From contig NW_027441293.1 in NCBI RefSeq assembly GCF_949628215.1, forward strand, positions 87,001 through 151,000: a stretch of 64,000 nt of DNA. The letters are read 5' to 3'. The DNA comes from Phalacrocorax aristotelis (lineage: Eukaryota > Chordata > Aves > Suliformes > Phalacrocoracidae). Of this stretch, positions 35,839 through 48,318 are shown one piece after another. Within the stretch, counting starts at the first letter, position 1; the number at the start of each line of letters is the position of its first letter. Under the pieces are notes generated by a model. That model worked only from the letters and a program-made list of their open reading frames with translations. It ran no database searches and was not told the DNA's origin. Made by a program: the position numbers and the translations under genes.

Positions 35839-35849
35839 AGGATCGCCGG

Positions 35850-36169
35850 TATTCAACTTATGGGCTGCTCCGTCTGCACAAGCTGGCGGAGACGGCGCTG
35901 CGGAGGCAGCCTCGGATGGGTCTGACCCACCTGCTGCTGCCGCCGGGCGTTGTGTCCTGCCAAGAGGGGCCCCAATGGGGAGAAGCGGGCGGCAAGCAGG
36001 CCAAGGGAAAGCTGGACGGCAACAGGGCAGTGCAGGTGGCAGCGGGCTGCGGGTGGGAAGCAGCAAGCGCAGAGCATCCAATACCACCAACGTGCCTGCC
36101 AAGCGACGTAGGACCCGAGAGGAAGCCAGAAGGCAAAGGCTCTTCATGGGGCGGAGAAGAAAGGTTTAA
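35850..36169 (+). pseudogene. Truncated last exon of the proline-rich gene
   Basis: Homologous to the C-terminal 330 bases of the gene at 10061-12816. It starts at LRRQPRMGLTHL and ends SSKRRASNTTNVPAKRRR followed by a basic tail and a stop at 36169. The upstream part of the gene is missing, replaced by the 200-bp repeat and the satellite. The N-terminal and C-terminal parts lie in different frames, so this copy is broken at least once. Similarity to the left copy is clearly lower here than in the adjoining arm. Confidence 0.75.
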
Positions 36170-37259
36170 TGCAGCGGCCCACCCAGACACCACAGCACGG
36201 AGGCCTTGAACTGCTGCTCTGGGACTCCCACCCCACGCCCCACCCCAGCCTTGTGACCCCCAACTGCTCCAGTCCCACAGACCCATGCTGGAAGCTACGG
36301 CCCCCCGCTGCCCGGGGGCTGCGATACGTTCCAGGGAACACACAGCATTGCCAGGTGCCAGCACAGCTGGTGTCAGGGCCCAGCCGGGCCCCGCAGCTCC
36401 CGGCAGCACTGGGCCGCACGCCCCTGCAGCACCCCAGGGAGGCCCCAGGAGGCCCCGGCCCGGGAGGAAGCCGCGGAGCAGTGGGTGCAGGGGCAAGGCA
36501 GGGCAGACGCGCTCACCGCTCCAGTGAGACATGGGAGTCCCCTCTGCCCGCCCTGATGGTGCCAGTCCTAGGCCCACTGGGTGCCACCTCTGATCCCACC
36601 GCCTTGACCCTGCGCCGCTGCCGGCATCCCCACCGCAGCCTGGAACCAGAGTCCCCAGGAGCAGCATCCCCACCCGGCGCTGAGGACGCTCCGCATCGTC
36701 CTGAGGGTGCCCTTGCTCAACTCCAGCCACAGTTTCCACCTCCTGGGGCACACAGTGAAGGTGGTGGGGCTGATGCCCCAACCACCCAACCCGGAACCCA
36801 ATTCCTTGATGGCAGCCCCGAGACCCAGCGCAGCACTGGATGCCTCAAGCCCCCGCTGACGGCAAGAAGGACACGGCACCGGCGGCACCACCGAGCAGCA
36901 AGGCACGCACCAGGTCTGCTGCCAAACCCCAGCAGCCGAGCGGGCTGTGCTTGTCGCCCACGGAGGCCAAACCCCACAGGAGAGGCTGCCGCAGCAGCTG
37001 CACATGCCGCCACAACCTCCCAACGACTCCCCGCTGTCCTTTGGGCCCTGGAGGGGCTCACGGCTGCGCCCACCCCGCTGGAGGAGCAGGAGCAGTCGGT
37101 GCCCATCACACGCAAGCAGCGGCCCCAGCGGGAGCGTGTGAAGGCGCTGGCCCAGGAGGAGCGGGAGCGGGCGGCCCTGCAGGTGTCACCGGGCAGCTGC
37201 ACGTTTGTGTGCAGAAGGAGGCCAGCATGGACATAGCCAACGACTACGGCTACCCATAA
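36169..37259 (+). pseudogene. GC-rich gene remnant ending IANDYGYP, right arm
   Basis: Mirror of 8970-9976. The same charged segment and the same C terminus lie in different frames, so the frame change was present before the arms were copied or has been homogenised. A single 355-codon frame spans 36169-37236 but is proline, alanine and glycine rich and probably not the true product. Confidence 0.35.
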
Positions 37260-40200
37260 CCCACCGGCCCAGAACCGTCCCCCCCTCTTCGGAGCTGCCT
37301 TTTCCTCTCTAGCATTTGACTACCAACAGAGCAGTGCCGCGGTGACGGCCTCGGTCAACACCTTCCTTCCGGCTGCCCTGCGAGTTCCTTGCACCTCTCG
37401 TGGTCAAGACAGTCTGATCCTGCTCTACCTCATTTGGCTGCAAGAAGAGTAAAGGAAGAAGCAGCTCCCAGAAGCTTCAGCAAACAGTTTGGCAAGGTCT
37501 TCTCGCCTGCTTCCACAGTCACAAGACCCAGTGCTGTTAGTATAATGTCTCATTGCCTTCTCTAGAAAGGCACTGAAGCAGAATGGCCTCCCTGTCACTG
37601 CTCGCTACCAGCAGCAACAGAGGCCTCAGAAAGGCCAGGATTTCGAGTCTTTCACCAGCAGGCCAGGAGTAGTGCGTTCTACGGGATGTGGCCACTTGTA
37701 GCCACTTGCAGTCCAGACACTCAAGGTGGTTTTAGCTTCAGCTGCGGTGGTTGTAGGCACTGAAGCTTAAACCCAAAAGGAAAGAGAAAAAGAACAGCTC
37801 TCCAGGCACACGCTGTTCGGAAGTTAAAGCAGAAGAAAGGCCAGCGTGGCACACGCTCAAGGACAGGGCTGCCTATAGCCCTTTGGCAGGGAAGCTTCTC
37901 CCCAGCCAAGCTCATTTCTCCTCCTCTCCTACAGTTCTCCTCCCTCTCTGTCCCCGTACCTTCAGCTGCAAGGTCTGACTGCGATTCAGCACTGCCTGGA
38001 AAGTGAACTGTCCCAGGAGCCTTCCCTGCTCCTCAGGTTCCTACTTCAGGCCCAAGAGAAACACGGGGGTGGAGAAACCAGAGCGCCTCACACACTGTGG
38101 GAAGACTTAACTTCAGTCGGTGAAGCACGGGTTTATTTCAGCTACGCAGTCAAAGCAAGACGAGCGCAAGGAGCAGACAAGAAGCTGCACCTAGGTAGCA
38201 CGCCACGCTTGCCTACTCAGCGAGTCTAGGCTGCCACCCAGAGAAGGAGCAGATGTTCCCAGGGGGAGGGGGGTAACCTGAGGGTCACAAATGCCCACGG
38301 GGATTGAAAGCCAGAAGGGCTAGGACAGTGCGCTGTGCCACCTCCTCTTCCCTGTGGCTCCCCGAGTTCCATCATGCCCCAGAACCTTCCTTTCGAACAG
38401 TATATTGGACAGAAGCGCAATACAGCTCCAAGGAGCTTGCTGCTTCTGCGAGCCAGGAGGAGGCCAGAGGCCGCTGGACTCTTTGACCCATACTCACCCC
38501 CGGCTTAGAAACGCTGTGCAGCACCCAGCCCCCTACTCTGGAGAAACCACTCACGTAGACAGCCATGTCCTTTGGAGCTCTGCCGATACTGTCTCCAGGG
38601 AACGTTGTCCTGAAACGTGGTCCATGGTGACTGCTCTGGGAAGGATTGGCACAGACAGCTTGATGAAGGCTTGTCCCCGACTTCCCAGCAAGGGCCAGCA
38701 CTTTCCCGCATGGTTTTCAGGCTGGAAGGAGAAGAAGAAACTACGTTCACATGGAGAAGGGTGCCCTGGCTCTCATTCCTGCTATGACCATCACAGGGTT
38801 AAGAACTGATTTGGCCAAGCAGCTCGGCTCTGAACCGCAGACGGTGCCTTCGGTCGGACCCTGCGGGTACCAAACAGAGAAGCAGCCGTGAGAATTCACA
38901 GGTCACAAGAGCACGTCAGTGGAGAAGCACTTGCATGGCAGCGAGCTGGGTGCGCTGCTTGAAGCAGCTCTCTGGCCTCTCTCGGTGTGCAGCAACTCGC
39001 CAAGAACAAGCAAGGGATGGTGCAGCTGAAAGGCACCGGCCCAGAGCAGGTGGCAACTAGGGTCCCACCTGGACAAGCCTTTCCTGTAAGGAGAAGCCAT
39101 TGCTCCCCCCATTCAGTCCCACCTCCTCCCACTGGCACCAGCCAACTCTTCAACTTGTGCAGGCAGCTCAGGGGCAGTGCCAGGACAGCTTGCAAACGCA
39201 GCGTGAGGCCCTCCAGCAGGGCAGGCTCTCAGCACCCGCTTGTGCTCACTAAGAGCCCCCGTGAGCTCACGCCCGAGACCTCTGCAGGCACCTTTTCCAC
39301 TCTGCTTCCACGCCATGCTGACAGTTTTCACGATGACTGGGAAGACAAAGACTGCAGGACCAAGCGACCCCGTTAGAAGCTCATCCAGAGGACCTGGGGC
39401 ACTCCGGGGGAGAAAATACTCAGCAGGGAGAGACAGGAGGCGAGCAGGTCCATGCAGGAAGGCAGGAGAAGAAAGCTTCGAGGAGCAAAGGAAAGGGGAA
39501 AGGCAACGCTCACCAGCATCTTTGGTTCCTTCCCCCACAACTTTTGTTTTTCTGTTTCTTGGTGCTCCCACGTCAAGAATAAGCTCAGGAGACCTCACAT
39601 AATCCAGCACCGGCAGGGAATAGAAAAAGACTTTTCCTTTCCACATGCAGAAGAGATGCAGAGGCAGAGACCAGCACCCAGCTGCTCCAGCCCCAGCCCT
39701 CTCCCACATCCCTGTTTCTTCTTGAATTCCTTAAGAGAGTTGGGTGTTGGCTTTGCAGCGCCTCTCTCTGCCTGCGGGCATTTGCTCAGTGGGAGGGAGG
39801 GTGGGGGGTTAACCCATCCCCTGCCCACCCCGCGGGTGGCTGAGCTGGGCTGGGGATGGCTTACGTCCACAAACAGGTATTTTTTATGTTTAAGATAATA
39901 TGATTCTATTTTTATAAAGAATAGATTTATTTTTTTACAAATAAATATTTTGAAATTATAATATTTGTATTATGTATATGTCTAGGTATAATATCATAAA
40001 CATATACACACATACATAGATATGTACCTACGTATCCCACCACAAATCCTCAGAGGGAAAGGGAAGGGGGTGTCAGGAGGGACTGGGATGCAGGAGAGGG
40101 GTGACATGACCCCAGGGGCCCAGGACTCACCGCAGTTCCTGCTCTCTGCACTGCCAGGCACATGGCACAGCTCAGGCACTTCTGTCTCTCTCTCTGTGTC

Positions 40201-41550
40201 TGTCTGTCCCTCCCTCCCTCCCTCCCTGTGCTGCAGCCCCGCTCACTCGACTGCCTTCCACCTCAGGGAACCCACAGGTGCCTCACAGCTCACACGGGTC
40301 CCTCACAGAAAGGAGACCATAGCAACAGGCTGTAGGACAGACAGGGAGGAGTTAGAAAATACAGGCAGGGAGTCAGACAGAGATAGAAAGAAAAAACCAG
40401 TGATGGGAGATGGGAAGAGAGTAAAAGTAGCAGTTCTGGGCAACTGCCCCATTTCCTGATCACTGCCCAGGAACTGCTGCACCGTATCCGATCGTCGCTC
40501 ATGGGCTCTTCCCTGAGCCCCTCTGACCGTACGCCAGCAGCGTGGCATTATAACCTTGCCAGGCGCTCTCCAGCACTCCCTGACCATGATCACCAGAGAC
40601 CTCTCTCTAACAAACCATCAAGTGCCTCCTCTTCATAAGCGAGCCACCAAATGCACACACAAGCACTGCTCTCTGCCAGGAGAGCCCTCACTAGCAGTTT
40701 AAATTAGCAATCAAGACTGGCAAGCACACTTGACAGCAACACTCAGTTCCAGGGTGACAAGACACATAGATAAAATCTAGCCACTGCTTCACACCAGGAA
40801 AGTGATAAATGCCGGTCTTTTGCGTTACGCTGACATGGATGTTAATAACGGGAGATAAAGGAACTGACCGGCCTCCAGCTGCGTATTAGTGACAGCTGCT
40901 TCCAGCTGGTTCTTTGACTCAAGGCTTACCTGGCCCACGGAACTGCTGGATCCTGCAGAGATGAGCATGCCGTTCTCGTCCTTTCGGAAGCTCCTCTGAG
41001 ACCAATAGGCTGGATCAGAAGCAAAGGCTTTCCTGTGCCCTGGATTCCTAGGGTCACACACGCCTGTGCTGCCGCTGTTCACAGAAGTCACACACCTGCT
41101 TCCCGCATCCTTCTCTCCCTGCCTATTAACATTACAATTGCAGCGTCAAACTACCAGCAATCAGGCTTTCACTAATAACTCATGGTTTCGTCTGGGTTTA
41201 GACCAAGTTCAACAGCAAGGCACAGCTTCATCTCCTAAGCACACCACAGAAGATGCTGAGGTGGGAAGGCTTGTAGATGTGGCTCATCTAGCCTAACCCA
41301 CAGCCGCCTTTAGTGACGTATGCCTCGCTTTAGCTTTCGTTGTGCAGAACAATCCCTAGAGTCACACTGATGCAGCCTGCTTGATTTCTGGGTGCAACAA
41401 GCCCTCAAATACCAGATTTGTGGTTTCCTAAGCACAACTCTGTTGGATCGGTCAGCTCCAAAACTTAAAAAGCTCAACTCACCTCAAAAATGTTAACTTG
41501 CGCCCCTCTCCTATTTTGGAATATCCAGACAGCGAAGCACCACGGAAGCC

Positions 41551-42237
41551 TTGTTCACCAGACAGTTGCCTGACAAACCCCTTTGTGACACAGAGCAGCA
41601 AGTCAACAGGAGCGCAGGCTGCACAAATTCAGTGCCTGGCAGCAACCTCATACAGAGCAGGAACTCCACTGGCAGAAAACCTCTTCAGCTTCCGCTGGAC
41701 TTAGGAAGGGACTTCCTAAAGCCTCTTTCCTCCACGGCTACCCCAGCAAGCAGCAGTGGGGCAGCAGTGGGGCAGCAGTGGAGCAGCGCTGCCCGGCTCC
41801 CCTCCTGCACCACTGACAAGCAACACAGCAGGCACGGTGCAAAAATCAGCCTCCACCAATGGCCCCGAGTGATCCGCATCAGAGATTCAAACGAAGGAAC
41901 AGGGCAACGAAACCACAAACAGAAACACACTGTTTACTACCAAGGCGGAGCAGCCGGCATGGTGTGTGCTATCCTAAAGCGCTCTGAACATGAGGGACGC
42001 AGTTTCACCTCAAACACAGCAAGTGAAATCCACCTGAGGGTGGCACCCCAGCGCCTCTCAAGGGAGGCCAGCCGTGCAGCCGACCTGCTGAAACAACCAG
42101 CCAGAGAGCGCAGCGTGACCACAGCAGTGCCCAGCGCCTTACGAGACGCACTGCTGGTGCTGCTGCAGGGACAGGGTTTGTGTCCACTGGAACAGAGGCT
42201 GCCGTCAACCCAGCGGCAGCCACCAAACCCAAAATAA
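41551..42237 (+). CDS. Conserved 228-codon ORF, right arm, unknown
   Basis: Right-arm version of the ORF at 3992-4678. Start and stop are retained and there are no frameshifts. About ten residues differ, mostly single-base replacements such as Leu to Val and Lys to Asn. No recognised domain. An acceptor-like pyrimidine tract ending in TTGCAG near 41138 opens a short exon-like ORF upstream on the same strand. Confidence 0.3.
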   Translation: MFTRQLPDKPLCDTEQQVNRSAGCTNSVPGSNLIQSRNSTGRKPLQLPLDLGRDFLKPLSSTATPASSSGAAVGQQWSSAARLPSCTTDKQHSRHGAKISLHQWPRVIRIRDSNEGTGQRNHKQKHTVYYQGGAAGMVCAILKRSEHEGRSFTSNTASEIHLRVAPQRLSREASRAADLLKQPARERSVTTAVPSALRDALLVLLQGQGLCPLEQRLPSTQRQPPNPK

Positions 42238-43756
42238 CCCTTAGACCTGGTAGCATTGCCCCAGTCCAGGAACAAACCCTAAATCCAGACGCACCCCACA
42301 CCTGGCTGCTCCCACCAGACCTAGCAGCATGCACCTGACACAGCAACACCCCCAAATCCTCAAGTTTCCCCCAAAATTGGCAGCAACCAGCAGACCCAGG
42401 CACACCCCCCAAAAACTGTCAGCGACCTGTCAGCACAATCAATAATTATACAGCTAAATAACAAAAGGATTAGACAATACTTTGTCTTCACTGCCCCCCA
42501 ATCCATTTTCTTTCCCTTATTTCTTTTTTTTTTTGCATTTTTAATTTCAGCTCGTTTTGCTTGTGATCTTTATATAAGACCTGCTTTTGTAGAAGCGTGA
42601 AAGGTCTCTGTGGTCCCTCTGCTCATGAATCCATTTGCTAAAATAATGTTTTTGAAATCCTCTTTTTTGAAAACCTCTGTTTTAGGTATCTTACTGACCA
42701 GTTCATTCATGTCTAATATTGAAAGCTTTTGAAAAGCAGGAACGGGTTCGGTTCTATACAGGACAGCGTTGCTCAGAAATGGACCCCAGTCCCTGCTGGC
42801 CTCAGCGACCCAGTGGCACACACTCCTGTTACCGGCTCATCTGGTGGCTGGCTGTAAAGAAATGTCATCTTTTTTGCTGTGGCTGGGGGTGGTGATGGTG
42901 GTGTTGCTGGTGTTCTGTCACACCTCTATAATCCATAAAGGAACAGAGACTTTAAGGTGTATCATGTTACTGGTTTGACAGGACTTGCATGCTAGAGAAG
43001 AGTTGCTCAAGTGACTTGCTACTTTTACAACCTCTTGCTAGAAGGAGCAAGAGGGAACAGGGAAGGGTGTAGAGGAGGACTGGAGCAGCCCCGTAGCCGG
43101 TGTGTGCCGCCAGCATCGCCCTCGTACAGCCGTCTCGCCAGCAAAACGCAGGAGGAACAGAGCAGCTTATGGCCACTGCACAAAGCAGCTGCAGCGCAGG
43201 AAGGGGAATTTAACTGCGAGGCTGTGGGGCACAGCCCGCGTGGTAGCCAAAGCCTCGCGGGAATCACGCGGAGATGTCAAGCTCTCTAAAGGACCCTGAG
43301 ATATGAACAGGAAGAACTTAGCAATTGTTGACTTGGTATTTCTTGCAAACGGAAGCAGCTGATGGCTTCCTCTTTATTTGCTTCTAGTCCAGTCCTTGGG
43401 CCGATAGGCCAGACCTTGCAGCAGGGCATACCTGCTGGAGAAAAACTGCTAAAACCGCCTCTTTGTTGCTGCTCCTGTAACCAGAGCGATCGAATTAACC
43501 AACCATAGACGTTGCTATACTTCTTGTACAGCCTTATCCAACTGGACGTTAAGTCTGGGGACATGGAGTATACCAATCAGTGCATTCTTTGATCTGCGTT
43601 TTAGTCCCTCGGTAATCATTAATGTGAACGAAACAATAGACAATGTGCTTCTGTCAGAAAAGGATGACAAAATGTGGTTTCGTGTAGTGGACTGAGAAAA
43701 CTGGCCAGGACTGCCAAGATTAAGAGCCAAGTAGGTAAAAGGTAATTCCGACAGGG

Positions 43757-44085
43757 GGAGATCGCGACCACCGACTCACGGACCACCACCGGCCCAAGTA
43801 ATACCACCTACTCAAAAGAGAACAACAAAGAGGATAACTGAGTCTGCGCAGTAATTTACATACGGAACGAGCAAGTTTGTACCAATCGGTAGAAAGGACA
43901 ATAATGAATATCTATGAATATGTAAATTTTTGATCTATAAATTGTACGGGAAAGGTGCGTAAGGTACGCACGTTAGGAGCAGCGATCCCGCGTGCATCCG
44001 GCGCTGTGAATAAAGAATGCCTGCTCTTTAATACTAAATTGCTGTTAAAGAGTTGTTTCTGATTTTACCGCGTTTTTCGGTAACA
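43757..44085 (+). mobile_element. ERV LTR fossil, right-arm copy
   Basis: Plus-strand counterpart of the LTR at 2146-2474. A TATA-like box lies near 43934, an AATAAA signal near 44010, and the terminal CA at 44084-44085. A purine-rich tract just before 43757 resembles the polypurine tract that precedes a 3-prime LTR. No primer-binding site follows, so this is a solo or 3-prime LTR fossil. It shares its insertion with the left arm and therefore predates the arm duplication or was spread by conversion. Confidence 0.75.
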
Positions 44086-44423
44086 CTCCTACCAGTCTGT
44101 CACGATCCACTGTCGGGCTGAACAATTTGGCAGAGGTTAAACCCCCTTGCTTTCCAACCGACCTCAGGGAATTCTGGGAGGTTGGGGGCGGCTGGGCTTA
44201 ACTTCTGACTGACTCCAACGTGTTGCCGTGGCCACGTTCCTTCTACATTCTCGGGAACAGAACTAAGACTCAAAACGGAATCAAAGTGCCAAGTCCCTTC
44301 ATTTGGCCAGCGATGGAGACGCGAGAGAAAAGCAGAGAAAGAGAGAAAAAAGGGAGAAAGGGGGGAGAGACAAAACGAGAGCGACACCAGAGTGTTGCAA
44401 TAGCTACCGCCGCGGGTCTGGGG

Positions 44424-44542
44424 CGGTCCGTCCTTCCGCGCGGTCCCTCCTTCCACGGGGTCCCTCCCTCCGCGCGGTCCCTCCTTCCACGGGGTCCGTC
44501 CCTCCCCGCGGTCCGTCCCTCCGCGCGGTCCGTCCCTCCGTG
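44424..44542. repeat. 17-bp minisatellite, short allele (7 units)
   Basis: Reverse-complement counterpart of 1419-1808, contracted to 119 bases or 7 units. The difference, about 272 bases, is exactly 16 units and equals the shift in arm pairing before and after the array. Confidence 0.95.
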
Positions 44543-45958
44543 CCGACTGTGAGATTTGATTCTGCGCTTTTGAACAACTGAGGAGACGATAAGCAGTGAG
44601 TCACGTGTCTCTCTGATAATGTTTTCCTAGCGTAAGCTTACCTGGGGCTGGGGGCATGATATAATTCAATAGGCTGGAAAAGGAGAAAGAGGACAGTTAC
44701 CCTTTTTCCTTGTGGTAAAGCTGCACTTGAGCCTGAGCTCTCAAGAAACACTGCTGAGTTTATTTCAGTAAAACTGAAATCGAGAGGTTCTAAGGCAGTG
44801 TTGCAAAGCCCTTCAGGATTCAAGGGACACCTGGAGTTATAAACGTGAAACGCTCTTTTTTCCAGGTCATAGACGTTAAATAAGTCCATCAATCGCTCTC
44901 TGAGAGCTTGCTTGCATATTTTTATGTATTTCAATATTGCTGGAAATTTTTTCAGTTTTCAAGTCCTTTAATGACGGTTCACGGTTTTTAGTATTTCGTA
45001 TAAAACCAAGATGTTGCTGCTGACCCCACCTATTGAATAGTTGCGTGTTTTAATTGCCCAAGCCTCTGGCTGAGTATTCATGCCATTGAACGTTACTCAC
45101 TGAAGGTGTGTGCGTGAGGCATGAATCCAACCTTCGTACCCAGGTGGCGAATAGGAGTTTCCCCAGGGACGGATCCAGAGCAGGGAATTAAGCTCTCACT
45201 CTGCACTGCGCTTTGGAGGAGGAGCGGGTTTGTGCCCCTTCTCTGAGTGGATGGTGAGCTGAGGGGTGTTTCGCCCTTAGGGAACCTGAAGTTAAGCCAA
45301 AGAATGTCGAGTGAGTTCAAAACCCTGCCCAAGCCTTTGGAACATCCCGGCTCTATTCACTGAGGCAAAGGAGTATTTTAGTTGAGCAACACTTACGCTG
45401 GGTAAAATGAGAGGATGAGAGGCTTTTGCTGCTTCAAATACTCATGGAAATGTCATTTTAAACGTGGTTCTTCAGACGAGATAAGTCTGCACCTCTTTTC
45501 TTAGCAGGACAAAACTTCTGAGCCTGTTCCCAGAGATAGAAAGAGCACAGGAATTCCGTGGAGTTCCATGGTGGAGGTGAAAGATCCCAACCCAAAGGGT
45601 GCCGTGCTGACAAGCAGTGGGAAATATGCGATGCCAGCTCTTCCTGCGTAAGTATGGAATGAATTGGACTGACCGAGCAGTGAACAAGAGAAACCACGCG
45701 CACAAGTGTGAGTGGCAATGCAACGGAACTGGCCAGCGCCTGCAGTTACGGGGGAGGAAGCACTGTCACTGCGTCTTAATCTTAAAATCTGTGACACTGT
45801 CTAACGTCGCAGTAGGGTGGTCCCCGTGTTCATGCCCCTGGAAGCTGGTTAAACCTGTGCTGTGCTAAGAACGTGTATTTCTGCAAAGCATTTTGGTGGT
45901 GTTTGTAGCGGAGTTGTTCTCTTTGAGAGGTCGTTTTGGTTCTGTTTGATGTTGCAAA

Positions 45959-46576
45959 GGCTCCTTGCAAAACGTAAGAAATTGCCGCTGGACTGAGATG
46001 TCCTCCCCCTCTGACTTCTATGAACTCCCGTGTGTGGAAGAGACAGAACTTTTCCTGTTGCTGTAAATTAAGAAAACACTCCTGTGTGCTGAGAGGAGCG
46101 GCTGTTTTAAACTGCACTTGGTAGCACTTCTGTTTTGCTGCCATGGATCTCCTTCTGGAGAAGCTGTAACACAGGCTCCTTCCCTTTCTAAAATGTAATC
46201 ACTCAGAGACTAACTTGATCGGAGACTAACTTGGTGCTGCGCCTGCAATGTACATTTGCCGTCTGGCAAAGGAGAGGTGGGATTCATTTCACCTGATTTC
46301 TCGCTGTCAAAAAGTTATTTTTCTGGTCTGAGCTAATTTCTTGCTTGATCAAAGGAAAGGGAGAGTTCTGCAGCAGGAAAATTGTTCCCCCCTCCCTCTT
46401 CTGGTGTTGTGGCTCTAGAAGAGTAGTTTAATCTGAAGGCCTATGTTTTAGGAGGCGAATGTGGAGTGAGAAGAATTCCACCTGTTCTCTTCCTTTGATA
46501 AAATCCAAAGCTTGGAAGAGTTTTCTTTGACCCATCTTTAAACTTTTCTCTCCCACCAGGCCCTCTCCCCCTCCAG
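45959..46576. other. Junction after R1; nothing recognised
   Basis: About 600 bases between the visible end of R1 and the RBBP6-like exon. Only short ORFs. It may be further R1 sequence whose partner lies before the window. Confidence 0.4.
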
Positions 46577-46761
46577 GGAAGCTTCTGTGCGAGGAAAGAA
46601 GGAAAAGCCTCCCTTTTTGCCAGAGGAGCCATCGCCCTCTTCTTCCTCCTCATCCTGCTCTGGTGATCCTAGTCCAGATGAGTTGTTGTGTCTCATTTGT
46701 GAAGATACAATGTCCGATGCCGCTGTTAGTGCCTGCTGTGGAAGCAGTTCCTGTGACGGAT
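46577..46761 (+). pseudogene. RBBP6: Isolated RBBP6-like RING exon
   Basis: One exon of 185 bases with an acceptor (CCCCCTCCAG at 46576) and a donor (GACGGAT/GTAAGT at 46761). It encodes GKKEKPPFLPEEPS, a serine run, then PDELLCLICEDTMSDAAV and ACCGSSSCDGC. RBBP6 has the same order: GKKEKPPFLPEEPSSSS, PDELLCLICKDIMTDAVV, PCCGNSYCDEC. RBBP6 is an E3 ubiquitin ligase and pre-mRNA 3-prime processing factor. The RING cysteines in this exon are kept. Neighbouring RBBP6 exons (zinc knuckle before; TCPTCHQ half of the RING after) were searched for by eye within about 1 kb and not seen. It is thus a duplicated exon without its gene; whether it is spliced into another transcript is unknown. Confidence 0.85.
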
Positions 46762-47174
46762 GTAAGTGCAGCTCCCGTGGTTGTTACTTCAAAACATCAC
46801 ATCTGATCTTCTGAAAGCAGAAAGAGGAGATCAGGGAATTACTTTGTCACCAGTTCTATTTAAGACTTAAGCAGAGCCTGAATAGGAAAGGACTTGTCTC
46901 ACTTAAAGGGAAAAAAGGCAGGAAGCTTTTTTCCTTTTTTACGTATGTAGTTAAATCCTCTTGACAGGTGGAAGGAGGAGTTTGAGAAGAGAGCCTAACT
47001 GCGCAGGTGATTACAGTATTAGATATCAAACGCGTTTGGTTTGTCCGCAGCCCTTTCCCTCACACAAAATTATAGAGCCATCTCTGGTGCCTTCCTGTGG
47101 TCTGCAGCCAACGGGGAGCTGGGCATTTCATCCACACTCTTCTCCACGGGAGAGGTGGTTAAAAACTTCAGAGC

Positions 47175-47340
47175 TGTGCTGGTTGTAGCTGGGATAGAGT
47201 TAATGTCCTTCAGCGTCGCTGGCATAGTGCTGAGGGCACACTGATGTTTCAGCTGCTGTTAAGCAGCGGCTCCGTGTCGCTAAGTAGCGCCTCTACTAGT
47301 CAGGGGCCTCTCCAGCTTCCCGAGCTCTGCCCGACAGGTA
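47175..47340 (+). mobile_element. Avian ERV LTR fossil, 5-prime part
   Basis: Starts TGTGCTGGTTGTAGCTGGG followed by ATAGAGTTAAT, the usual start of the same LTR family seen at 18269-18788, here on the plus strand. Recognisable for about 165 bases, then lost. Old partial fossil. Confidence 0.7.
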
Positions 47341-48029
47341 TGAGTGGCAGCACCAGGGACCCCTCTGCCCGCCCAGCTCCATCAGGGGTGATGCCCAGGT
47401 GCGAGGGCAGAAGGAGGACCCGAGCCGTGCGTCAGTTGGCCAGAGTGAGTCGGCCAGCATCAGTCGGCCAGCATCACCTGCCCGGACTCAGCTGGCTGGC
47501 GCCAGTCAGCGTCAGCATCTGTTGTCGGGAGTCAGTCAGGACTTAATCCTGTCGGCACCGCTGACCCCCCGTCTGGGGTGTGGGGCTGAGCGCGGTGGTT
47601 CAAGTGCCGCCTTAGGCCCGTCAGTCAGGGTGGCTGTGTCAGCCTTGGCTGGCAGCTGTCACCTGCGTTTGGGCACACGGTGCCGTGTCCTGCTCTGCTG
47701 AGGGCGGCTCCTCATTCCCTGCCTGCTTCAGCTCGTTTTCCTGCATCCACATGCCTGGGGTTTGCTGGTTTAAGGCAGTGAAACGAACTTAATCAGGCTT
47801 CCCTTAACTTTGTGTCTTCTGCCTAGTGAGCCGTCGGACGGAGCTTTGGAGGAAGAATGGTGACAAGCCCCTGCTGGTGTGGTGGTGTTTTACTGGTGTG
47901 GAGGAGAGGATACTTCAGTTGGTCGGAGCGAGTCCCCAAACCCCTGGGCCTGTCGCGTGGGCTGCCAACGTTTCCGCAGTTCCCCTCGTCGGGCGGCTGT
48001 TTGCAAGGGGTGTGTTTGAGCACTGGGGG

Positions 48030-48170
48030 TTCAGCAGCCGCCGGGCCCTGGCCCTGGGCAGCCTGCTCTGGGTGACCCTGCCTGCGCAGGGGCTGGACCA
48101 GCTGCCCCCAGGGATTCCGGAAGGCCTTTCTCTCCCTTGTGACTCCGTGACTCTGGAACCGGTGCTGCGA
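48030..48170 (+). mobile_element. CR1 LINE 3-prime end fragment
   Basis: Contains the typical GGGCAGCCTGCTCTGGGTGA block, then a GCAGGGGCTGGACCAG block and a degenerate GTGACTCCGTGACTCTG terminal repeat, as in CR1 3-prime untranslated ends. Open frames across it are accidental. Confidence 0.75.
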
Positions 48171-48318
48171 GGGGCCAGCGCTGTGGGAGCACTGGGAACG
48201 TTGTCTTCGCTGGGCTCTGCCTCTGTCAGGACGGCTGCGTGTGTGCTCTGCCCTGAGACACTCGGCGCCTGCGCCCGTCTGTCCAGGTACGCCAAGCAGT
48301 GTGCAACAGAGCACACTT

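Larger units (their letters stand above)
36189..45958. repeat. Inverted repeat 1, right arm (R1)
   Basis: Near-identical reverse complement of 1-10040. It is about 270 bases shorter, fully accounted for by a contracted 17-bp minisatellite at 44424-44542. The arm is visible up to 45958 because its partner runs off the window start; sequence after 45959 may or may not continue the repeat. High identity between arms 26 kb apart is usual for recent duplication or for ongoing arm-to-arm gene conversion, as in sex-chromosome palindromes. Confidence 0.97.

Noticed and set aside
46762-47170. Next RBBP6 exon (second half of the RING)
   Set aside because: No TCPTCHQ-like sequence in any frame.
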